NCBI GenBank assembly: GCA_963738445.1
Contig: CAVTWS010000015.1
Span: 558,001-622,000, forward strand
DNA length: 64,000 bases
From: CAVTWS01 sp963738445
GTDB taxonomy: Bacteria > Actinomycetota > Acidimicrobiia > Acidimicrobiales > SHLQ01
Direction: 5' to 3'
The notes beneath the pieces are model-generated. The model was given only the letters and a program-made list of their open reading frames with translations. It was not told the origin of the DNA and made no database searches. Both the position numbers and the translations under genes were made by a program. Positions 1 to 9,700 of the stretch are shown piece after piece. How positions within the stretch are numbered: the first letter of the stretch is position 1; each line of letters starts with the position of its first letter.

Positions 1-906
1 AGCGGCGCGTCCGCTCCGGGTGCCGCCTCCTTCTTCACGCCCAACCGGGACTTCTACCGGATCGACACCGCGCTCGCCGTGCCGCAGGTGCCGGCGGAGG
101 GGTGGACGTTGCGGGTGACCGGCATGGTCGACCGAGAACTGGAGCTCACCTACGACGACATCCTCGGCCGCCAGGTCGTCGAGAGCGACATCACGCTCAC
201 CTGCGTGTCGAACACCGTCGGCGGCGAGTACATCGGCACGGCGCGGTGGCTGGGGATCCGGCTCGACGACCTGCTCGCCGAGGCCGGGATCGCGTCCGGG
301 AGCAGACCAGATCGTCGGCCGGTCCGTCGACGGCTACACGTGCGGGTTCCCGGTCGACGCGCTGGATGGCCGGGACGCGCTCGTCGCCATCGGTATGAAC
401 GGTGAGCCGCTCCCGCTCGAGCACGGCTTCCCGGCCCGCCTGATCGTGCCGGGCATCTACGGGTACGTGTCGGCGACCAAGTGGCTCACCGAGATCGAGC
501 TGACCACGTTCGACGCGTTCGACCACTACTGGGTGCCGCGCGGCTACGCCGTCCTGGCCCCGATCAAGATCCAGAGCCGCATCGACGCACCGCGCGGCCT
601 CGACCGCTGTGCCCGCCGGCCCGTTCGTCATCGGCGGCGTGGCGTGGGCGCAGCCGGTCGGCATCTCCGCCGTCGAGATCCAGATCGACGAGGGGCGAGT
701 GGCAGCCGACGACCCTCGCCGACGAGGTGAGCGGCAGCACGTGGCGTCAGTGGTCGTTCCCGTGGACCGCCACCACCGGCCGCCACTCGATCTCCGTCCG
801 GGCGACCGACAACGACGGGGCAATCCAAACCGGCGATCGCTCCGAACCATTGCCCGACGGTGCGTCCGGACATCACACGGTCGTCGTGCTCGTCAACCCG
901 GCCTGA
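1..906 (+). CDS. Molybdopterin-dependent oxidoreductase (sulfite oxidase-like), 5' part outside the window, three frameshifts
   Basis: This is the C-terminal part of a molybdenum-cofactor oxidoreductase of the sulfite oxidase/YedY superfamily. Visible are the substrate/cofactor fold (FFTPNRDFYRID, WTLRVTGMV) and the motif DITLTCVSN, whose Cys is the expected molybdenum ligand. A C-terminal Ig-like dimerisation domain follows (GPFVIGGVAWAQPV through SFPWTATTGRHSISVRATD). The reading frame moves +1 near 301, near 600 and near 693; the last lies in a GGGG run. Each is explained by one inserted base and restores continuous homology, so I think these are sequence errors rather than decay. The start lies upstream of base 1. 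The natural substrate cannot be told from this fragment. The gene precedes a fasciclin lipoprotein on the same strand, and a strong hairpin separates the two. Confidence 0.75.
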
Positions 907-930
907 ATCGATGGCCGACACCCCCCCTCC

Positions 931-986
931 CTCGTTCTGGGAGACACAACGGTCGCCCACGCGACCACCTGGTCTCCCAGAACGAG
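931..986. repeat. Nested palindromic repeat, copy 1 (single, inverted orientation)
   Basis: A perfect 15-bp outer stem (CTCGTTCTGGGAGAC at 931-945 with its complement at 972-986) encloses a perfect 6-bp inner stem (GGTCGC 951-956 / GCGACC 961-966) with a 4-base loop. It sits just after the molybdoenzyme stop codon, so it could act as a terminator. The same two-level structure recurs at 21.85-21.96 and 23.03-23.14 kb. Read on the minus strand, the core GGTGGTCGCGTGGGCGAC matches those copies, so this copy is in opposite orientation. Confidence 0.85.
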
Positions 987-1029
987 AACTTCAGCGTCTA
1001 CCCCCGTTCACAACCAGAAGAGGCATGAC

Positions 1030-2264
1030 ATGACCTTTACCCCGACCCACCGAAAGCACCGGACCGGCGTCCGTCTCGGTGCGACCCTGATCCTCGGCGG
1101 CTTGATCTTCGCCTCCTGCGGCGACGATGACGACACGACGGCCACCGACGACACGCCGACCACCGAGGTGGCCGGGGAGGTCAGCGATGCGAGCGATGCG
1201 GCCAGCAACGCCGACATGATGGGCGCCTTCGGCCCGGCGTGCGGTGCGGTGCCCGCCGACGGCGAGGGCAGCTTCGCCGGCATGGCGGACGACACGGTGG
1301 CGACCGCGGCGTCGAACAACCCGCTGCTGTCGACCCTCGTGTCGGCGGTGACCGAGGCTGACCTGGTCGACACGCTCAACAGCGACGGTCCGTTCACCGT
1401 CTTCGCCCCGACCAACGATGCGTTCGCGGCGATTCCCGAGGATGTCCTCGGCGGCCGTCCTGGCCGACAAGGAGCTGCTCACCAACGTCCTCACCTACCA
1501 CGTGATCCCCGGCGAGTCACTGAACGCCGAGGCGCTCGGCGACGCCGGCACCTCCGCCACCGTGGAAGGCGGCGAGCTCACGCTCGGCCGCCGAGGGCAC
1601 GATGGTCAACGACGCCAACGTCATCTGCTCCGACGTACCCGTCGCCAACGGCACGGTGCACATCGTCGACCAGGTTCTGCTGCCCCAGGTGGCCCTCGAT
1701 GCCATCGCCGCCATGGGTAGCGATGCAGCATCGACCGACGAGCTGACCGACGAACTGACCGACGAACTGAGCGGTGACGCCTTGGGCGCAACCGGAGAAG
1801 CGTGCGGAGCTGTTCCGGCCGATGGAGAAGGCAGCTTCGCCGGCATGGCCGACGACACGGCCGCGACCGCAGCGTCGAACAACCCGCTGCTGTCGACGCT
1901 GGTGACCGCAGTGACTGAAGCCGGTCTGGTCGACACGCTCAACAGCGACGGCCCGTTCACCATCTTCGCCCCGACCAACGACGCCTTTGCGGCTCTGCCC
2001 CCCGCCGACCTCGAAGCCGCCCTGGCCGATGTGGACCTGTTGACCCAGATCCTGACGCTCCACGTCGTCGCCGGTGAGCAGCTGAGTGCGGCCGATCTGG
2101 TCGACATGGGTTCGGCCACGACGGTCAACGGTGCGGACATCACTTTCGAGGCCGATGGTGACGCCGTGTTGGTGAACGGTGCGGCGACCACGATCTGCCA
2201 GGACGTGCCGACGGCGAACGCCACCGTGCACATCATCGACGCCGTGCTCCTTCCCGCCTCCTGA
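1030..2264 (+). CDS. Fasciclin (FAS1) lipoprotein with two FAS1 domains, two frameshifts
   Basis: A secreted lipoprotein: the N-terminus has a hydrophobic stretch ending in a lipobox (LIFASC), then an Asp/Thr-rich linker and two FAS1 adhesion domains. Each domain shows the H1 box (TLNSDGPFTVFAPTNDAFAA, and the same with I in the second) and an H2-like end (TVHIVDQVLLP and TVHIIDAVLLP). The segments preceding and including H1 are almost identical in the two domains, indicating recent internal duplication. The frame moves +1 near 1452 (extra G in GGCGGCC) and near 1586, again consistent with inserted bases. FAS1 proteins mediate cell-cell or cell-matrix contact. The hairpin at 931-986 lies between this gene and the upstream molybdoenzyme. 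Confidence 0.85.
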
Positions 2265-2289
2265 GCCATCCCCCTCGGTGAGGTGCGAA

Positions 2290-2320
2290 TTCGGCCGGGC
2301 CCATTCGGGGCCCGGCCGAA
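2290..2320. terminator. Hairpin terminator between convergent genes
   Basis: A perfect 13-bp inverted repeat (TTCGGCCGGGCCC 2290-2302, complement 2308-2320) with a 5-base loop. It lies between the fasciclin gene and the convergent lysyl-oxidase-like gene and could serve both directions. There is no T-tract, as is usual for high-GC actinobacteria. Confidence 0.7.
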
Positions 2321-2394
2321 CCGCCTCCCGACTTGCGCCTCCAGCCCCGTCAACCCTCACCTTCAGGTCGAGGGTCAGGGACGGCAGTGGGGGT

Positions 2395-3510
2395 TCAGCC
2401 CAGGGTGACCGGAAAGCGGACGGCGTTGTTGCTCTCGTCGCTCTCCTCGAAGAGGTCGGCGGGGTCGACGACGATCTCCACCTCGTACCTCCCGGCAGGT
2501 AGGCCAGTGACATCGATCCACTGGTCGGGGAGCTCTGAGCCGTAGTAATCGGACCAACCGGAGTTGATGACCTGCTCGTCGCCCCCGCACACGGGCCCAG
2601 CCCGGTGGATACCCATCTCGGGGGCCGGGACGGCGTCGAATCGCAGCGAGTCGACGAGGCAGAACGACACCTTTTCGTGGCGGGCGACGATCGTGTCGGA
2701 GCTGTCGTACAGGCGGTACTCCTCGAAGTTGTCGACGTGGATGTGGTCGTGGGCCTCGTGGTAGCCGAATCGCCCGGCGACGACATCGGTGAAGGCCAGC
2801 TGATCGGTCCAGAGGCGCTGGTACGTGACGGGCTGCTCGGCGCCTCCCACCCGATCACTGATCACGTGCAGCGGACCGGCGCCGACGTTGGCCGCGATGG
2901 TCGAGAATCGAAGCAGCGACTGGCCGGGAAGGGTGTCGCCGTCGAGGCGCCAGGAGTCCTGCGGAAGGGCTTGGTCGGGGCTGACGGAGACGCCGTCGAG
3001 GACCGGGGTGAGGTCGGGGAGCAGGGGCGCTCCGCACGGTGACTCGCCGCACGGAACCGGTCGGTGGGCGACGGCCAGGTAGACCTCCAGGTCACCCCGT
3101 TCCACCGGAAGGCGCACGTTCACGGCGGAGCCCCCGGCCCGTCCCGTCGGCGAAACGACCGGGATCGCGGCATCGACGAACATCTCGACCTCGCCGTTCG
3201 CGGGCGGCGCCAAGAGCACGAACGAGCCGTTGTCGCTCACGACCGAAGCACCGTCCGAGGCGTAGAACTGGGTCCCTTCGCCGAGGCGGAGCGTGGCGCC
3301 ACGAACCGGGACATCGCCGTCGTCGAGCACGCCGTCTCCATTGTCGATCGCCACCACTCCGGCCACGTTCAGGCTCGATGCGCTGCCCACGTCCGGAAAC
3401 CGGACCCCGCCGTCGTCCGAGCCCCGATACCAGGCGAGCAGACCGCCGCCGACGGCGATCAGACCGACAGCCACGATCACCGTCGAGGTCGTCGGTCTCC
3501 GGATCGTCAC
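2395..3510 (-). CDS. Lysyl oxidase-like copper protein, membrane anchored
   Basis: A 371-residue protein with one N-terminal hydrophobic segment (VIVAVGLIAVGGGLLAW, about residues 10-26), a bacterial SdrD/SpaA-like spacer (VVAIDNGDGVLDDGDVPVRGATL) and a C-terminal lysyl-oxidase-like domain. The domain is recognised by HEAHDHIHVDNFEEYRLY, which holds the His-x-His copper ligands, by WSDYYGSELPDQWIDVTG and by GRYEVEIVVDPADLF. The family oxidises lysine epsilon-amines to aldehydes in eukaryotes; bacterial substrates are mostly unknown. It is transcribed away from the giant repeat protein across a 217-bp intergenic region, so the two may share regulatory sequence and both act outside the cell. 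The link is inference. Confidence 0.8.
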   Translation of the reverse strand: MTIRRPTTSTVIVAVGLIAVGGGLLAWYRGSDDGGVRFPDVGSASSLNVAGVVAIDNGDGVLDDGDVPVRGATLRLGEGTQFYASDGASVVSDNGSFVLLAPPANGEVEMFVDAAIPVVSPTGRAGGSAVNVRLPVERGDLEVYLAVAHRPVPCGESPCGAPLLPDLTPVLDGVSVSPDQALPQDSWRLDGDTLPGQSLLRFSTIAANVGAGPLHVISDRVGGAEQPVTYQRLWTDQLAFTDVVAGRFGYHEAHDHIHVDNFEEYRLYDSSDTIVARHEKVSFCLVDSLRFDAVPAPEMGIHRAGPVCGGDEQVINSGWSDYYGSELPDQWIDVTGLPAGRYEVEIVVDPADLFEESDESNNAVRFPVTLG

Positions 3511-3727
3511 GGTGCGCCAGCCTAGAAGGTCAGTGTCGGAGACCAGCCTGGAGGCTCACTCTGAGGGGACGGCCGGACGGCTCTGAGCCATTCGAACCGG
3601 GGTCCTGGGCCAGCTTCATCACCCTCGTAAGTCGAGAGAATCAAATGTTCTGTTGAAGACGTGCCCATTCGTGCCGAAGCTTGGCTGGTCTGCGTGAGCG
3701 GAATCCCAGACTCGAAGGGCACGAACC

Positions 3728-6700
3728 ATGAACATCCCGAAGATCCTCCTGGCCCGACCGGGCCGCCTGAGCCAGAAGATGCTGGTCGCCGTCGGCGCCA
3801 TCGCCTGTCTGGCGTCGACCCTCACCGGTGTGACCGTGGCGAACGCCGCCACGGTCGGTGGAGTGGTGAACACCTACTACGACGTGGCGACGGTGGGCGC
3901 CGGCACGGTGAACCTCGGCGCCGCGACGGCGGGCGCCGGCCATTCGTTGCAGCCGGGCGACAACGTTGTCCTGATGCAGATGACCGGAACGGTCGCCTCC
4001 GGCCTCGGCGTCTTCGAGATGCTCGAGGTCGATTCGGTCTCTGGCTCCACGGTGACCTTGGCGTCCGGCCCGGACCGGACGTACGACACCGGTCAGGCCG
4101 TCCAGCTGATCCACCTGCCATACGACGCCGCAGGCATCACGGTGAACAGCACCGTCACGCCTGTCCCCTGGAACGGGAACCTCGGTGGCGTGGCCGCCAT
4201 GGGAGGGTCGACGGTCACCCTGGGCGCCGACATCGACACGTCAGGGGCCGGCTACACCTCCACGAACGGGCCCGGTGCGGGCACCAATGGCAACTCGGCC
4301 CCGGGCTCCGGCAACCCTGACTACGCCGTCGGTGGCGCCGGCGGCGGCGGTGGCCTGTTCGGCGGCGGCGGCGGCGGCGGCGGTCACAACAACGCGACCT
4401 TCCACGCCGGCGACAGCACCGGCGGTGGCGGTGGCAGCGTCGGTGGCGGTGGTGGCGGCGGCGTCACGAGCGGTGCCAGCGGCGGTGCCCCGGGAGGAAT
4501 CGGCAACGGTGGCGGTTCCTATGTCCAGGCGATCACGGACAACACGCCCGGCTCGGGCGGAGGCGGTGGCGGCGGCTATGGCGGTGGCGGTGGGACGTGC
4601 GGATTCATCTACTCGTCGGCGTACAGCGCCGGCGGCGGCGGCGGCGGCTCGTACAACGGTGGCGGCGCCGGCGGTCTGGGTGGCACGAACACCCGGCTAC
4701 CAAACTGGGGATCGCCCAATGACAACCAGGCCGGCCAGAACGGCAACTCCGCCGCGTCGTCGGCACTCCCGTTGGAGGGATCCGTCGCCGGCCAGCACTA
4801 CTTCCACACCGACGATGCCCGGCTGATGATGGGCGGCGCCGGCGGGAACAGCGCGGTTCCGGCCGCCGGTCCCGGCGGGGCGGGTGGCGGCATCGTGATC
4901 CTCGACACCTCGAGCGTCGTCGGTGCCGGCCACGTGATCACTGCGGACGGCGTTGCTGGCGGACGGCCGGCGACCGGTCCATCCGCAGGTGCGGGCGGCG
5001 GTGGCGGCGGTCAGATCCTGATCACGGCGTCGACCATGTCCGGCCTGTTCGTCACGGCCAAGGGCGGCGATGGCGGGACCAACCGCGCCGGGGGAACGCT
5101 TCACGCCGGCTCGCCCGGCGCGAGCGGCGGTGGTGGTGGCATCTGGTTCCAGAACGCCGTGGCCGACGGTACGAACTCCGGGTCCGATGTCGGGGCGACC
5201 TCGGCGGACGTCCCCTCCGGTGCGGCCGTGTCGATCGCCGGCGTCACCTGGGATGTCGGACCGGGCACGGTCAACGTCGATCCCTCCAGCCTTCGGCCGA
5301 CGGCCGCGGGGCCGGGCTCGAGCACACCGGTGCACTTCGACGGCTACCGGCTCGACATCGATGTCAACGGCAATCCACGCACGGTCAACTACGAGATCGC
5401 CACCGGCTACATCCGCGACGCTGCGGGGAACGCGTATCTCGGCGGATCCGGCCCCGGCGGTGAGCTCGTCTGGAACGTCGACTTCGGTTACTACGACGGT
5501 CAGGGCCGCCCCATCAACCCGAAGAACCCCGGTTATGGCTGCCTCGCCGCTGGCGGCGGTATCGGCTTGGTGCGGGCCTCGACGCCCCCAGGCTTCGACG
5601 TGTCGATTGCCAAGGATGTCGTGGGCTACACGCCGGCGGGCCGGATGCGTCTCGGCACCGAGGTGACGTTCAGCATCACCGTAACCAACGATGTCGAGGC
5701 CGGAGACGGCTCGCGGGACCTCACGTCGGTCGTGGTGACCGACTTCGTCGACACCGACAACTTCACCTTCGAGGTCGCCGATCAGGGCCCGGTCGCCACC
5801 CCCGGAGACGTGAACTGGGCGGGCCCGGACACCACGCCGAGTTACACGATCGCGTCGCTCCCCGAGGGCACGTCGACCACGCTCCAGATCGTGCTCCGGG
5901 TCAAGGCCGGGTTCACCTCCCCGCTCAGCAACGTGACCGAGGTCGTCGATTTCGCCGACCCGACCGGCAACGGCTCCTATTCCGATGCGTCGCTGCCCGA
6001 GGAGGATTCGACCGTCCAGGGCGACGGTTCGGGCACCGATGATGACGACGACCGGGTCGAGATGATCGTCGACGTCCCCTACCTGCGGGCCGGCGACCTC
6101 GTGTGGCTCGACGTCGACGATGACGGCATCCCCGACGACGGCGAGCCAGGCATCGCGCACGTCCTGGTGGAGTTGTGGCGTGAGTCCGGCACCGTCGCCG
6201 GCTTCGACGCCGCCACCGACACCCTCGTCGACTCGACCGCGACCGACGTCGAAGGCATGTACGCCTTCGACACGCTCCGGGAGGACATCGTCTACTACGT
6301 CGCCATCCCGAGCGATCAGTCCTCGCAGTCGTTGGTCGTCGACGGCTACGTCGTCGATCCGGCGACGCTCGCCTCCTCCACCGGTGGCAACACCGCGAAC
6401 AACGATGTCGACAACGTCGACGACGGCGAACCCGTTCCCAGCTTCATGAGCGTGACCGGGGCCATCGACGTCACGGTGGGCAGCGAGGCCACCGGCGAGG
6501 TCGACGCCAACAGTGACCCGGACCGTGACGCCGAGGTTTACGTCGAAGGCCTCGGTGGCCTCGGCATGGCCGATCTGGACGACGCCGACTCCAACCTCAC
6601 CGTGGACCTCGGCCTGACCCAGTCCACCCGCGTGGGCAACCTGGTGTGGCTCGACGGTGTCGTGGGTGACGCCGGCTTCAACAACGGTGTCGCCGACAGC

Positions 6701-9700
6701 GGCGAGCTCGGTATCGGCGGGGTGTCCGTCGAGCTGTGGCTCGACGACGACGACGGCGCCTTCGACCCCGACAAGGACACCCTGGCCGACACGACGACCA
6801 CCAGCAGCACCGGTGCGTACTGGTTCGACGATGTGGCTCCCGGCTCGTACATGGTCGCCATCCCCGCCGGTCAGACCGGCCAGAACGTGGGCCTGACCCC
6901 CGCCGACCTGGCGGACCTGTCGTCCTCCAGCGGCCAGTCGGGCGCCGACGTCGGCGTCGACGATGTCGACGACGGCGATCTGGACGGCGGGTACGTCTCC
7001 GTCTCGGAGGTGTTCGACGTCGACCTCGGCGACAGCCCCGACGACGAGCTCGGTGACCTCGCCGACGCGACCCCCGGCGCGGCCGAAGTCGCCGCGAACG
7101 TGGCGACCTCGTTCTTCGCCGACAGCAGCTCCGACCTGACCGTCGACCTCAGCTTCGTGGAGATCCCCCTCTACCAGATCGGCAACCTCGTCTGGCTGGA
7201 CATCGACGACGACGGCGTGGCCGAGAACGGCGAACCCGGCATCGGTGGTGTTCACGTCGAGCTCTGGCAGAGCGGTGGCCTCGCCCCGTACGCCGAGACG
7301 GACACCGATGTCGACGGGCACTACTGGTTCCCCGACCTCCCGGCCGGTGACTACTCCATCGTGATCCCCGGCGGCCAGACCGGGCAGACCGCCGGTCTCT
7401 CCTCCTTCGACCTGACCGACACCTTCGTGTCGACCATCGGCCGGTCGCCGACCCCGACGATCCGAGCGATGTCGACAACGACAGCAACGGCGCCGGAACC
7501 TCGGGCGCGCTCGATGTCACCGAGCGCAGAGATCAGCGTCGGCGATCCCGACCTGTACGACCCGACGGAACCGACCGACGAGACGCTCCGCGACGACCTC
7601 GCCACTGACGACGACGGCGTCGTGGTGGCCGACGATCAGTCCAACGTCACGCTCGACGTCGGGTTCGTCCAGCCGTTGCGGATCGGCAACCTGGTGTGGC
7701 TCGACGACGGCGCCGGCACTGATGCCGACGAGGACGACGGCCAGGCCGACGCGGCTCGAGGCCGGGCTGGCCGGCGTGCTCGTGCAGCTGCTCGACGACC
7801 AGGGCGACGTGGTGGCCGAGACGGTCACCGATGTCGACGGCCTGTACGTGTTCGACGACCTCCGCTCCGGCGACTTCCAGATCGGCATCCCCTCCGACCA
7901 GAGCCCGGTGCTCGGGCCGCTGGGCGGCATCGATCCCGACGCGCTCGACGGCCTCCGGTCGTCCACCGGCGCCTCGGCCACGCCCGAGACGACCGATGAT
8001 GACGACGACGGGGTCGATTTCCAGTCCGGCTTCATCGGCCTCGGTGACGTGTTCACCATCGACTATGCCGCCGAAGCCGACGACGAGGCGGGCGACTTCG
8101 GTGATTCCACCGGTGGGGCCGCCGAGTCGGCCATCGAGTCCCTGACCGGCATCTTCCGACCCGATGTGAACTCGAACCTGGAGATCGACTTCGGCCTGTC
8201 CCCGATCCCTGAGTACCGCATCGGCAACCTGGTGTGGGAGGACTACGACGACGACGGTGTCGCCGAACCCGGCGAGCCGGGCATCGCGGGTGTCTTGGTG
8301 CAGCTGCTCGACGACCAGGGCGACGTCGTCGCCGAGACGGTCTCGGACGCGACCGGGCACTACGCCTTCGAAGGGCTCGCCGCCGGCGACTACCAGGTGC
8401 GCATTCCCCTGGATCAGACGCCCGAGCTCGATCCGCTGAGCGGCATCGTGGCCGGCGCCCTGGACGACCTCGTGTCGTCCGGAACGCCCGACTCCGATCC
8501 CGATTCCCCCGCTGATGAGGACCACGACAACGACGGTGTCACCGATCCTGTCGGGCCCACCAGCGGCGTCGTGACGCTCGGGGAAGGCACCGATCACGAG
8601 GAGATCACCGGCGAGCTGAGCCACGCCGACGGCGCGACCTCCGATGAGGACGGCCTCCTGCGTGACGACCGGTCGAACCTGGCGGTGGATCTCGGGTTCT
8701 TCCGGGGCCTGCGCCTGGGCAACCAGGTCTTCCTCGACGGCATCCAGTCCGACGGCCCGACCTACGACAACGGTGTGTTCGACCTCGGCGAGGTTGGCAT
8801 CGGCGGCGTCACCGTCGAGCTGTGGCTCGACGACGGCGACTCGGTGTTCGAGCCGTCGGATGACGACACGTTCATCGCCGACTCGACCACCGACACGGAA
8901 GGCAACTACGGCTTCGACGACCTCGAGGCGGACACCCCGTACTTCGTGGCCGTGGAGTCTGTCCCGTCGAGCGAGCCCGGTGACCTGTCGTCCCGCGGTG
9001 CCGGCCTGGCGCCGACCCCCGCCGGTTCCGACAACGACGACGACGGCGAACCCGTAGCCGGATACGCGTCGGTGACCGACGTGTTCGAGCTGTCGATCGG
9101 TGGCAGCAACGTGTCCGAGATCGACACCGTGCCCGACACCGACGACGCCGAGCTCGAGGCCAACGACCGTGGTGCCTACTACCCCGATGAGAACTCGGAG
9201 ATGGCCATCGATCTGGGCTTCATCGACGTGCCGCTGTACCGGGTGGGCAACCTGATCTGGAACGACGTCGACGACGACGGCCGGGCCGACATCGGCGAAC
9301 CGGGGATCGCCGGCGTGCTCGTGCAGCTGCTCGACGACCAGGGCGACGTGATGGAGGAGACCGTCACCGATGTCGACGGTCGGTACGCCTTCAAGAACCT
9401 CGCCGCCGGTGACTACCAGGTGCGAGTCCCCGAGGAGCAGATCCCGACCCTGGGCGCCCAGCCCTCGATCGACCCGCTGGCCATCGACGGCTTCCAGTCG
9501 TCGAACCACGGGGAGGAAGCCGATCCCGAGGACCACGGCGACAACAACGACAACGGCATCGGTGCCGGTGACTCGGTCAGCGGGATCGTCGTGCTCGGCG
9601 ACACGTTGGCCCCGACCGGCGACGAACCGACCGACGAGACGACGCGGTTCGGAGAGGCGACCGACGACGACCCCGACGGGATCGGTGGCTGGCCCGACCA

